Positions 1 through 6,274 of a DNA stretch of 6,385 bases are shown here, one piece after another. The notes under the pieces were generated by a model that saw only the letters and a list, made by a program, of their open reading frames with translations, did not search any database and had not been told where the DNA came from. The stretch lies in assembly GCA_937900215.1 (NCBI GenBank), contig CALCFH010000323.1, positions 1 to 6,385 on the forward strand, read 5' to 3'. This DNA is from an uncultured Cryomorphaceae bacterium. GTDB taxonomy: Bacteria > Bacteroidota > Bacteroidia > Flavobacteriales > Schleiferiaceae. Position 1 is the first letter of the stretch. Each line of letters starts with the position of its first letter. A program made the translations under genes and the position numbers.

Positions 1-125
1 GTAAAATTGACAATCCAGCTCTTATGATTTGGAATGGTGAGAAGGTTACGCGTACGATGGTACTGAATCCAAAAGTTGTTCGAAATATTGATACCTATAT
101 AGATGTGTTTTTAAAGGATTTATAA
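1..125 (+). CDS. C-terminal end of an unrecognised protein (5' partial)
   Basis: The reading frame is open from base 3 to the TAA at 123-125 and gives the last 40 residues of a protein that starts outside the window. The tail contains NPALMIWNGEKV and ends VFLKDL. The codons look normal for the neighbouring genes, and the frame ends just before a non-coding stretch, so this is very likely a real gene end. I do not recognise the family from this short piece. No cysteine, metal-binding motif or membrane helix is visible in it. No clear hairpin-plus-T-run terminator follows the stop. Confidence 0.6.
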   Translation, partial: KIDNPALMIWNGEKVTRTMVLNPKVVRNIDTYIDVFLKDL

Positions 126-345
126 GACGGCAGCCTCTGGTAGCTATGATTTTAAGCGCCTAGATAGGAATTCCGTAGCAACAATTAGCTCTAGTACAAT
201 ACTCTAATCATCCAAATGTAATTAAGCTTTCTGACCTTTGGCTTTTGGGTTTCTTAACTTAAATACTCTTATTTGCAATCTATAAGAAGGATATAAACGA
301 GAAACACTTCCTCTCCGTAAAAATGCAAAGCGTAATTACTAGCAT

Positions 346-1059
346 ATGAAGATTTGTAAAAATTGCAAGGCCGAAGTAAGTCTCAATTACTGTCCCAATT
401 GTGGTTCTCCAGCTGAATTGACTCGCATTGATGGGACCTATGTGATGAAGGAGATCGGGAGGGTTTTGAATTTTGATAGAGGCATTTTGTTTACCATCCG
501 AGAATTGGTTGTTCGTCCGGGTAAGACCATACGAGATTTTATTCTAGAAGATAGGAATCGACTAGTAAAGCCTATTGTTTTCTTATTGGTATGCTCTCTA
601 TTCTATTCGCTTATTCAACAAATATTTCGGTTCGAAGATGGCTATGTTGGCTATTCTTTGGAGAAGGATTCTACTGTGGCTATTATTTTTAAATGGGTTT
701 CGGGCAATTATGGCTACTCAAATATCATTATGGGAATCTTTATCGCCATTTGGATCAAGATTTTCTTCAAGAAATACGGGTATAATTTCTATGAAATACT
801 CATTCTGCTGTGCTTTGTAATGGGGATGGGAATGGTGATGTTTGCTTTTTTTGGAATGGCGGATAGCTTGCTCGACTATGAAATTGTAGATAAGGGCTAC
901 ACCCTAGGCATTCTGTATATTTTGTGGGCCATTAGTCAGTTTTTTGACGGAAAGAAAATCATAAATTACCCTAAAACCCTATTGGCTTATTTTCTTGGGA
1001 TGATAAGCTTTATGATTGGAATCTATATGGTTGGAGGGATTATAGATTTTTTTAAATAA
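346..1059 (+). CDS. DUF3667-type zinc-ribbon membrane protein
   Basis: A 237-residue protein of unknown function that fits the DUF3667 family, common in Bacteroidota. The N-terminus carries a four-cysteine zinc ribbon: C4-x2-C7 and C16-x2-C19, the second as CPNCG. A cytosolic segment with RPGKTIRDFI (57-66) and a basic stretch EDRNRLVKP (68-76) follows, matching the 'PGK...R..P' stretch that precedes the first helix in this family. About five hydrophobic segments are visible: 75-94, 124-142, 149-175, 184-200 and 210-232. The protein therefore probably sits in the inner membrane with its zinc ribbon in the cytoplasm. The ATG at 346 is the only sensible start because the zinc ribbon begins at residue 4. 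No Shine-Dalgarno site and no TAnnTTTG promoter box is seen upstream. Its biochemical role is unknown, and nothing in the neighbouring genes points to one. Confidence 0.85.
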   Translation: MKICKNCKAEVSLNYCPNCGSPAELTRIDGTYVMKEIGRVLNFDRGILFTIRELVVRPGKTIRDFILEDRNRLVKPIVFLLVCSLFYSLIQQIFRFEDGYVGYSLEKDSTVAIIFKWVSGNYGYSNIIMGIFIAIWIKIFFKKYGYNFYEILILLCFVMGMGMVMFAFFGMADSLLDYEIVDKGYTLGILYILWAISQFFDGKKIINYPKTLLAYFLGMISFMIGIYMVGGIIDFFK

Positions 1060-1090
1060 CAGGGATGTTGCTTAATCGTACGTAGCCTGG

Positions 1091-1122
1091 CTTGCCTTAG
1101 GATTTTTAGAAGACAGGGCAGG
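1091..1122 (+). terminator. Weak hairpin downstream of the DUF3667 gene, possible terminator
   Basis: CTTGCCTT (1091-1098) can pair with AGGGCAGG (1115-1122) over 8 bp including two G-U pairs, with a 16-base loop. It lies 31 bases after the stop of the DUF3667 gene. A short T-run occurs only about 13 bases further on (1135-1139), so this is not a textbook intrinsic terminator. It is offered as the best candidate in the gap, not as a firm call. Confidence 0.2.
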
Positions 1123-1160
1123 AGGGAGGAAGTGTTTTTATTGGATTTGATTTCTTTTTT

Positions 1161-1310
1161 TATTGCTCGCAAAAGCGCAAAGCTTGAAATGCGAGATGTT
1201 TTTCACGCAAAAACGTAGAGATATAGAGGGTGTGATGCATTGCTTTGGCGTGGGTATACGCTAACGACAAGAAAAGTTTTTTTGCTAAGGTGCTGAGATC
1301 CTTGGGCAAT
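1161..1310. repeat. Degenerate period-8 'ACGCAAAG'-like repeat tract with an imperfect hairpin
   Basis: This non-coding stretch shows repeated units of about eight bases. Around 1204-1227 the units CACGCAAA, AACGTAGA and GATATAGA follow one another, and around 1280-1303 TTGCTAAG, GTGCTGAG and ATCCTTGG do the same. The left end has a nested inverted repeat: CTCGCA (1166-1171) pairs with TGCGAG (1190-1195), and inside it AAGC (1173-1176) pairs with GCTT (1182-1185). From memory, intergenic tracts built on ACGCAAAG or ACGCAGAG octamers are common in Bacteroidota and cyanobacteria, and this looks like an eroded copy. It ends about 20 bases before the next start codon, so it occupies the 5' leader of the hydrolase gene. 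No TAnnTTTG promoter box is visible in it. Confidence 0.35.
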
Positions 1311-1324
1311 TAAAGTACAGCTTA

Positions 1325-2632
1325 ATGCGTAAAAGGATAATGAAGATTGGCAAGCGTTTCGTAATTGTATTATCCCTTTCATTCCTATTATTTGGGTGGA
1401 GGATGCAAGCCTGTAGCATGTACAAAATAACGGCGGATGGAAAAACCATGGTGGGCTGTAATGAAGATGCCTGGAGAACAACTTCCAAAATATGGTTCGA
1501 AAATGCCGTACGTCCAAATGAATATGCTGCGGCTTTTACAGGCTCGAGGGAGGTGTCTTCGAATAAGACGGCTCCTCAATCTGGCATGAATGAGAAAGGC
1601 TTAAGCTTTTCGCGCCTGGTTGCGTATTATCCAAAACAGAGCCCTTCCGCCTTAAATAGAATTGAGATTACCGACGAAGTAGAGTATCTAACGGATATTC
1701 TACATTCCTGCGCTACGGTGGAGGAAGTGAAGAGCTATATTGAAGAATACAACCGCAGCGTATTTAGCGAGGATGTGTTTATCTACATTGATCGTACAGG
1801 AAAGTATTTGGTGGTGGAGCCCTATGAATTGATCGAAGGAAATGAAGCCTATTATGTGCTATCGAATTTTTGTCCCTCAATAACCGACAACGATAAAGCA
1901 CGAAAGCTTGAGCGCTATAGAAAAGGAGAAGACTTCCTAAAAACGCATCCTTTACAGGCCTCTTTGTCTTTTTGCGCTGCTCTTTCAGACTCCATGCATG
2001 TTTGCAGAAGCAGAAACGGAGATGGAACCCTTTTAAGCTCTATTTGGGATACCCAAGAAGGATGGGTGAATTTGTATTTCTATCATTCTTTCGAATCGAG
2101 CATTCGATTCAATTTAGCGGAAGAATTGCTAAAAGGAGATCACAGCTTTAATATACCTGAATTATTTCCAAACAATAAGGAATTTCAAAGACTTGAAAGC
2201 TATAAGACCCCTTTTAATACTCCAGTTTTGAGAGTTGCTTTGGTTGTTTTAGGCGGAATGTTGACTCTCTTGTCATTGCTGTTCGGCATTGGCCTGTTGT
2301 GGAATAGAGCCCTTTCGGCGTTTTCAGTCCTATTGATATCTGTCCATAATCTGTTGCTCACAGCCTATCTCTTTGTATTGGCTACCCATATTTACATTTT
2401 CTACTTTGATGCGCCCTATCAACATTACAGTTCATTGACAATAAGTGCTTCTTCGTATCTTCCGTTTTTGCTGCTCATTTCTTTCATTCCCTTTACTAAA
2501 TTTACAATAGTTCGAGTGAGTTCGAGAGAAGTAAAAAGCTGGACTAAAACCCTATTGGTAGCGAATAATTTTATTTATCTCATGCTCATAGTAGGCTTTG
2601 CCTATTGGGGATTGTATAGTGTCTGGAATTGA
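1325..2632 (+). CDS. Secreted Ntn-type linear amide C-N hydrolase with C-terminal membrane tail
   Basis: A 435-residue protein that fits the choloylglycine hydrolase / acyl-CoA:6-aminopenicillanate acyltransferase-like superfamily of N-terminal-nucleophile amidases. Residues 1-29 form a signal peptide: basic start, hydrophobic core FVIVLSLSFLLFGW, then RMQA. Cleavage after A29 would expose Cys30 as the N-terminal catalytic nucleophile. Family-like motifs follow: GCNEDAW (44-50, with N46 and D48 near the expected active-site positions), GMNEKGL (87-93), LSNF (179-182, likely the oxyanion Asn181), and R261 in a late SIRFNL strand. The domain ends near residue 290. Four hydrophobic segments follow (about 301-325, 332-360, 376-392, 409-432), so the enzyme should be anchored with its active site in the periplasm. 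This tail is not part of the core family fold. MQAC is only a poor lipobox because it lacks Leu at -3. An alternative start is Met6 at 1340. The substrate is unknown; bile salts, N-acyl amino acids, penicillin V-like amides and peptides are all possible. Confidence 0.8.
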   Translation: MRKRIMKIGKRFVIVLSLSFLLFGWRMQACSMYKITADGKTMVGCNEDAWRTTSKIWFENAVRPNEYAAAFTGSREVSSNKTAPQSGMNEKGLSFSRLVAYYPKQSPSALNRIEITDEVEYLTDILHSCATVEEVKSYIEEYNRSVFSEDVFIYIDRTGKYLVVEPYELIEGNEAYYVLSNFCPSITDNDKARKLERYRKGEDFLKTHPLQASLSFCAALSDSMHVCRSRNGDGTLLSSIWDTQEGWVNLYFYHSFESSIRFNLAEELLKGDHSFNIPELFPNNKEFQRLESYKTPFNTPVLRVALVVLGGMLTLLSLLFGIGLLWNRALSAFSVLLISVHNLLLTAYLFVLATHIYIFYFDAPYQHYSSLTISASSYLPFLLLISFIPFTKFTIVRVSSREVKSWTKTLLVANNFIYLMLIVGFAYWGLYSVWN

Positions 2633-2665
2633 TTATCTGGTTTTTCTGAGCCCTAAATAGGAAAT

Positions 2666-2694
2666 AAAAGCACCCGAAAGCTTTTGCCTGGTGC
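2666..2694. other. Competing inverted repeats between hydrolase and oxidoreductase genes
   Basis: Two overlapping hairpins are possible. AAAAGC (2666-2671) pairs with GCTTTT (2680-2685) over 6 bp with an 8-base loop. Alternatively GCACC (2670-2674) pairs with GGTGC (2690-2694) over 5 bp around a loop containing AAAGCTTT. The element lies 33 bases after the hydrolase stop and 26 bases before the next ATG. It could be a weak terminator or an operator or leader structure for the oxidoreductase gene. No T-run follows on the plus strand, so I do not call it a terminator. Confidence 0.25.
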
Positions 2695-2720
2695 GATGTA
2701 GATAAACTTAAAAGAAGAAC

Positions 2721-3590
2721 ATGAAAATAGCAGTAACAGCAGCCAACGGACAATTGGGTTCTTCCATTGTGAATGAATTGATAAAGGCATTGGGCAAGGA
2801 GCATGTCGTTGGCCTGGTTCGGTCGCCTGAAAAAGTAGCTCATCTGGGTATTGAAGTACGAAAAGGAGATTACAATAGTCGAGAGGATTTTACTAGTGGT
2901 TTAAAAGGAATAGATGCGGTTCTATTGATTTCGGGGATGGATAAGCCTGAAAATAGAATAGTGCAACACCGTAACGTTATTGAAGCCGCCAAGCGGAATG
3001 GTGTAAAGAAAATAGTATACACAAGTATTGTTGGAGACGAGAACAAAAGTGCCTTTAGTCCAATAGTACGAAGCAACCGACAGACGGAGAAAGATGTACG
3101 AGAATCAGGTTTGTATTGGGCCATAGGCAGAAACGGGATTTATATAGAGCCAGACCTTGAATACATAGAAACATATGTAAAAGAAGGCGAGATTCGAAAT
3201 TGCGCTGCGGAGGGAAAATGTGGCTATACCAGCAGAGAAGAATTGGGTTTTGCCTACGCTCAAATGCTGCTGAACGAGGAGCACAACGGACAGACCTATA
3301 ATTTAGTTGGTGACTCCATTACACAGTCCGAATTGGCAGAATCTATGAATCGTGTATTTCAAACTAAACTAAGCCACCACTCTTTATCGATAGAAGCCTA
3401 TGAGCAGGAAAGAAAGGCAGAGTTGGGCGATTTTATAGGGAGTGTAATTACAGGCATCTATCATGGAATAAAATTGGGAGTATATGATGTGCCCTCTGAT
3501 TTTGAAAAAGTAGCTGGTAGGCCACATAAATCTGTTCTTGAGATGATGGAGGTGTATAAAAAAAATCAAGGAATTCATCCAGCTAAATAG
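2721..3590 (+). CDS. NmrA/QorB-like NAD(P)H:quinone oxidoreductase (atypical SDR)
   Basis: A 289-residue protein of about the length of E. coli QorB (YtfG), and similar to it along its whole length as I recall that sequence. It is an atypical short-chain dehydrogenase/reductase with a Rossmann fold, expected to be cytosolic and to reduce quinones with NAD(P)H. Visible features in order: the nucleotide-binding loop TAANGQLG (6-13); LVRSPEKV (32-39), where R34 favours NADPH; the KGDY step (48-51); LLISG (68-72); QHRNVIEAAK (82-91); IVYTS (98-102), typical of this group in place of the classical SDR Tyr-x3-Lys; RNGIYIE (137-143), matching RNGWYSE in QorB; LVGDS (195-199); and the family's C-terminal GRPHKSVLEM (266-275). 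The first Gly of the usual TGATGQLG loop is Ala7. The ATG at 2721 follows an A-rich stretch (AAAAGAAGAAC), usual for Bacteroidota. Redox sensing without enzyme activity, as in NmrA, cannot be excluded. Confidence 0.85.
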   Translation: MKIAVTAANGQLGSSIVNELIKALGKEHVVGLVRSPEKVAHLGIEVRKGDYNSREDFTSGLKGIDAVLLISGMDKPENRIVQHRNVIEAAKRNGVKKIVYTSIVGDENKSAFSPIVRSNRQTEKDVRESGLYWAIGRNGIYIEPDLEYIETYVKEGEIRNCAAEGKCGYTSREELGFAYAQMLLNEEHNGQTYNLVGDSITQSELAESMNRVFQTKLSHHSLSIEAYEQERKAELGDFIGSVITGIYHGIKLGVYDVPSDFEKVAGRPHKSVLEMMEVYKKNQGIHPAK

Positions 3591-3637
3591 ATTAGTAAAC
3601 ACAAGCCAAAGGGTGAAATTCAAAGGAAGTACATCCT

Positions 3638-3970
3638 ATGATTGTAAAGTTACTGCCGTGGCAATCTCAAAAGGAGAAGATAGAGAAGGATATTGTGCGG
3701 ATTCCACAAAACTTCACCAAAAAGTCCTATGTAATTCTCATTTCAATAGGATTGCTGTTTGCAGGCAGTTTCGGTATTTATCTCGGAAGGTTTCTCAGAT
3801 GGAATAGTTGGGACATTGTTCGAGAGCCCTTTACACTGATGTATGAAATTGGAGATCGGCTCATAAATCCATTTGAGCATCCAAGAACCTGGGGAATGAC
3901 CCTTTTCATGGGCTTGTTTCTCAATAGTATTTAATTGTCTTTTCGTTTGATTCGGACAAGGAAGGAATAA
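3638..3970 (+). pseudogene. DUF1361 membrane protein remnant, 5'-truncated with a premature stop
   Basis: The reading frame matches the C-terminal part of the DUF1361 family, Bacteroidota/Firmicutes-type membrane proteins of roughly 200 residues with unknown function. The diagnostic motifs are GIYLGRFLRWNSWD (residues 46-59 counted from the ATG at 3638) and NPFEHPRTWGMTL (77-89). One full helix is seen at about 31-48 and the start of another at 85-98. The N-terminal half, which in this family holds several helices and a PNxPYxxTD-like motif, is absent: the frame is closed by a TGA at 3614-3616 and the oxidoreductase gene ends at 3590, leaving no room. The frame then hits TAA at 3932-3934, but continuing past it gives LSFRLIRTRKE before a second stop at 3968-3970, which resembles a natural family C-terminus. 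The remnant thus appears truncated at the 5' end and carries one nonsense change. A short 98-residue protein (3638-3934) could still be made but would lack most of the fold. Confidence 0.7.
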
Positions 3971-3994
3971 GGATAAACTAAAGCCCCCCATTTT

Positions 3995-4876
3995 TTACTC
4001 TTCACTTTTTACTGAAACGAATAACATTTCCATCTCACCCTTGCCTTTCGCTTCAATTTTACCACGACTTTCAAAAACAAAGTCAGCATGATCTTTTAGC
4101 AATTCATAAGTTGCTTGGCTGATGTTTACTTTGCCTACTTCACCATTGCTTTCCATGCGGCTGGCGGTGTTTACGGTATCACCCCAAATATCGTACTGGA
4201 ATTTTTTAACGCCCACAATGCCGGCTACCACTGGACCGGTGTGAATACCCACACGCATTTCAAAGGCGAGTTTGCCGACCGCATCCATTTCGGTTTTGCG
4301 TTTACTGATGAAGGCTTGCATTTCTAAAGCGGCCAATACGGTGTTCTTCACAGATTCATCTGTTGGCACAGGTAAACCACCCGCAGCCATATAAGCATCA
4401 CCAATGGTTTTTATTTTTTCAATGCCGTATTTTTCCATAATGCCATCAAAGGCCTCAAAGCATTGATTGATTTCATATACTAATTCGGAGGCACTGAGTT
4501 TGGCACTTTGCTCAGTAAATCCTTTAAAATCAGTAAATAGGATGCTTACTAAGTCGAAGTTTCGGGCATCGGCTTTTCCTTTTTCTTTGAGTTCTTGGGC
4601 GATTTCTTCAGGAAGGATGTTGAGTAATAAGCCTTCCGAAATATCCTTTTCTCTTTGAATAGAGGCTTTGGCTTTTCGAGTATAAAGCAAGCGCCTCCAT
4701 AATCCTACAGCTAGTAAAAGAATACCAAGTCCAGTGAATAAATAAATGTTCCGCGTTCGTGTTAATTGCTCTTCCCGCAGTACAGCATTTAAATTATTAA
4801 CTTCAAGCTCCCTAATTTGTCTTTCCTTTTTTTCACTCTCATACTTCTCTGCATTTCCGAAATAGTCTTCACTTTC
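3995..4876 (-). pseudogene. C-terminal fragment: coiled coil, TM helix and class III adenylate cyclase domain
   Basis: The cyclase frame is open from 4876 to the TAA at 3995-3997. Numbered in the repaired protein, the catalytic domain shows the two metal-binding aspartates, D431 (ILFTDFKGFT) and D475 (IKTIGDAYMAAGG). The adenine-selecting pair is K471 and D544 (FQYDIWGD); guanylate cyclases would have Glu and Cys there. The transition-state residues N551 and R555 lie in DTVNTASRMES. MRVGIHTGPVVAGIVG is the family's characteristic central strand and loop. All catalytic residues are present, so ATP to cAMP is the predicted reaction. The frame has no ATG before M462, which is inside the catalytic domain and after D431. 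A start called at the TTG at 4690 (L378) would also lose the membrane helix at 359-375. That supports this being the tail of a broken gene rather than a gene of its own. Confidence 0.85.
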
Positions 4877-5097
4877 TCAGTGTCTAATAGGCTATCTTTT
4901 AGAGTGATATGGTATTTCAAAGAAGTTAAAGCTTTTTTCAAGTCCCCTATACCTTCGAAGGCCCTACTTTGTGAAAGAGCTAGAGTAGATCGATAATCAA
5001 GATACTTTCCTTTATTGGCCAAGGCCATTGCTGAATCGATGTATAGCAGGCTCAGATTATTTCGATTTTTGTCTTTTGCGATACTCGACAAATTCAT
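4789..5097 (-). pseudogene. Middle fragment of the cyclase gene: last TPRs and start of linker
   Basis: This ORF lies in the same frame as the N-terminal fragment and corresponds to residues 242-345 of the intended protein. It holds the last TPR units (MNLSSIAKDKNRNNLSLLYI and LALSQSRAFEGIGDLKKALT) and the usual LKDSLLDTEKVKTISEMQR stretch that leads to the membrane linker in this architecture. After SEMQR the frame is wrong: it reads SMRVKKRKDKLGSLKLII and stops, while the other frame at the same place reads KYESEKKERQ. That switch marks the deletion site. The apparent ATG at 5097 is an internal Met codon, not a real start. Confidence 0.7.
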
Positions 5098-5121
5098 GAA
5101 ATGAATGATTGTTTCCTCAGT

Positions 5122-5820
5122 TCAGCCTAAACGCTTACCGATGTGCAAGGATTCTTTCACATAGAACTCTGCACTATCTAGATAAGATTTTATCTCCTGA
5201 TTCCTACTGTAAAACATACCAAAGAGAGCTGAAATATTATTGTATGCATCCATTTCGCCCACCCAATTGCCTTCTTTATGGGCATTAGCTCGCAGTTCTT
5301 TAAAGGTAGTCATGGCTACTTCAAAGTCGCCTTTATAAACTTGTGCAATTGCCTTATTCGTGTAAAAAGAATTCTTGGATTTTGTGTTGGTCCATTTATC
5401 ATTCCACAAAGCTAAATTCCGATCAACCATCTCAATTACCCGATCATTTTCACCTAGGCTCAGGTAGGTGCTGGTTAAGTTTACATTGATGAACATTAAA
5501 ATAAGGCTGTCGCATCCCAGTTTATAATATTCTAATGCGAGCTGACCGGAAGCAATCGAACTATCCAGATGTCCTAAAACATCATAATAGTTTGTTTTCA
5601 TTCCATTTAATTGAGCAAGGCGACAGCTGTCTTTTGTAGAGCGTGAAAAAACTTCTAGATCTTTTGCGAGCTTTAACTTGGTTTGTGGATCGACAGAGGG
5701 AGAATGAATTAAATAATCGTAGAGGCTATCCGCTGCGGTTTTATCCAGTTTTTGAGCAAACCCATTGAGCGAAATGGCCATAGAAAGAGCCAGTAAAACA
5801 ACTATTCTATTTCTATTCAT
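5122..5820 (-). pseudogene. N-terminal fragment of the cyclase gene: signal peptide and TPR repeats
   Basis: This open piece encodes 232 residues ending HIGKRLG before the TGA. It begins with a Sec signal peptide (basic MNRNR, hydrophobic VVLLALSMAISLNG, then FAQ and cleavage near residue 23), so the domain is exported. The rest is alpha-helical TPR: clear helix pairs at about 67-100, 107-140 (NLTSTYLSLGENDRVIEMV), 150-183 (NKAIAQVYKGDFEVAMTTF) and 188-230. Translation beyond the TGA continues directly with TEETIIHFMNLSSIAKDKN, another TPR helix, so the stop falls inside a repeat rather than at a domain end. If translated, the fragment would be a soluble periplasmic TPR protein with no membrane anchor or catalytic part. 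Confidence 0.75.
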
Positions 5821-5970
5821 AACTCTTTACTCTTTGAAGTTTAAAGGCCTAATGAAGGAATGAATATAAAGGAAGTAATTATAATGGTTTAAAGTATAGT
5901 TATTCAAGCATTTACATTCTTCTAACGCTGAGTTTTTCTAACTTCATCCTTTTTTATACTCAATCAAAAA

Positions 5971-6237
5971 TCAAATCATCTCATCTTTTTGAATACTCTT
6001 TTCAAGGGGTGTGAATATACCAATTGGATTTCCTTTTTTCTCTTTTGTTGAAGAGGGGCGACGAACGGAAGGACTAGAAGTTATCTTCAAAATTTGTTGC
6101 ATTGCATTCGAGAGATAGCTTTTGCCGGTATTCAAATTCAATTGATGATCAGAGTTAAGTGTCCAGTGAAAAGCTGTAAAGCAAAGGTCCTTTAGAGATT
6201 CTTCAGCATGATAAAATCGCAGCAAAGTATAATCCAA
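5971..6237 (-). CDS. Possible small hypothetical protein
   Basis: An 88-residue ORF from ATG at 6237 to a TGA at 5971-5973. I do not recognise it. It has no signal peptide, membrane helix or cysteine motif. The first half is mixed (YHAEESLKDLCFTAFHWTL), and the second half is rich in Ser, Lys and Pro (ITSSPSVRRPSSTKEKKGNP) and probably disordered. There is no clear promoter box upstream. It is the longest ORF in an otherwise gene-free 508-base gap, and an ORF of this size can arise by chance in such DNA. It might also be a decayed gene end. Confidence 0.2.
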   Translation of the reverse strand: MDYTLLRFYHAEESLKDLCFTAFHWTLNSDHQLNLNTGKSYLSNAMQQILKITSSPSVRRPSSTKEKKGNPIGIFTPLEKSIQKDEMI

Positions 6238-6274
6238 AGGGATAAAGCATATTAAATTAATAATATCCTACTAA

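Larger units (their letters stand above)
3995..5820 (-). pseudogene. Receptor-like adenylate cyclase: TPR-TM-class III cyclase, broken by TGA and a frameshift
   Basis: Three consecutive minus-strand ORFs are fragments of one gene. The first two (5820-5122 and 5097-4789) share a frame and are separated only by a TGA at 5122-5124. The second passes into the cyclase frame through a one-base loss near 4844-4848: ATG CAG AGA AG TAT should read ATG CAG AGA AAG TAT. Adding one base makes the span 1,827 bases, exactly 609 codons. The repaired 608-residue protein has a signal peptide (1-22), periplasmic TPR repeats (about 35-310), a coiled-coil linker with KYESEKKERQIRELE, a membrane helix (359-375), an N-terminal linker KASIQREKDISEGLLLNILP and a cyclase catalytic domain (about 423-600). 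This architecture is common in Bacteroidota. It would sense something through the periplasmic TPRs and make a cyclic nucleotide inside the cell. No TAnnTTTG promoter box is clear upstream of 5820. If the lesions are sequencing errors, the gene is intact. Confidence 0.85.

Noticed and set aside
167..174. The palindrome GGAATTCC in the gap after the first gene.
   Set aside because: It is an isolated 8-base palindrome without extended symmetry, a T-run or nearby promoter boxes, and is expected by chance.
126..345. A possible small gene or promoter in the first intergenic gap.
   Set aside because: No ORF with sensible composition and no TTG / TAnnTTTG pair could be found. Several TTTG words occur, but none has TA at the required position.
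971..985. A 15-base word, CTAAAACCCTATTGG, is shared by the DUF3667 gene and the hydrolase gene (2544-2558).
   Set aside because: Both copies are in frame and encode KTLL at the start of a hydrophobic helix. No similarity extends beyond the word, so chance plus shared codon use explains it better than a repeat element.
1203..1517. Minus-strand ORFs overlapping the start of the hydrolase gene.
   Set aside because: They are antisense to a well-supported gene and have low-complexity, unfamily-like translations with no start signal.
3613..3807. A 64-residue plus-strand ORF overlapping the DUF1361 remnant.
   Set aside because: It is in another frame of the remnant, and the DUF1361 motifs are only in the 3638 frame.
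3998..4690. The cyclase region as a complete stand-alone gene starting at the TTG at 4690.
   Set aside because: The TTG is an internal Leu codon just after a membrane helix, and the same frame continues upstream into the helix and coiled coil that belong to the TPR-cyclase architecture.
5122..5124. TGA read as a sense codon (recoding or alternative genetic code).
   Set aside because: The hydrolase gene at 2630-2632 ends in TGA with only a short run to the next stop, no tRNA or stem-loop evidence of recoding is present, and a second lesion exists in the same gene. A nonsense change or sequencing error is simpler.
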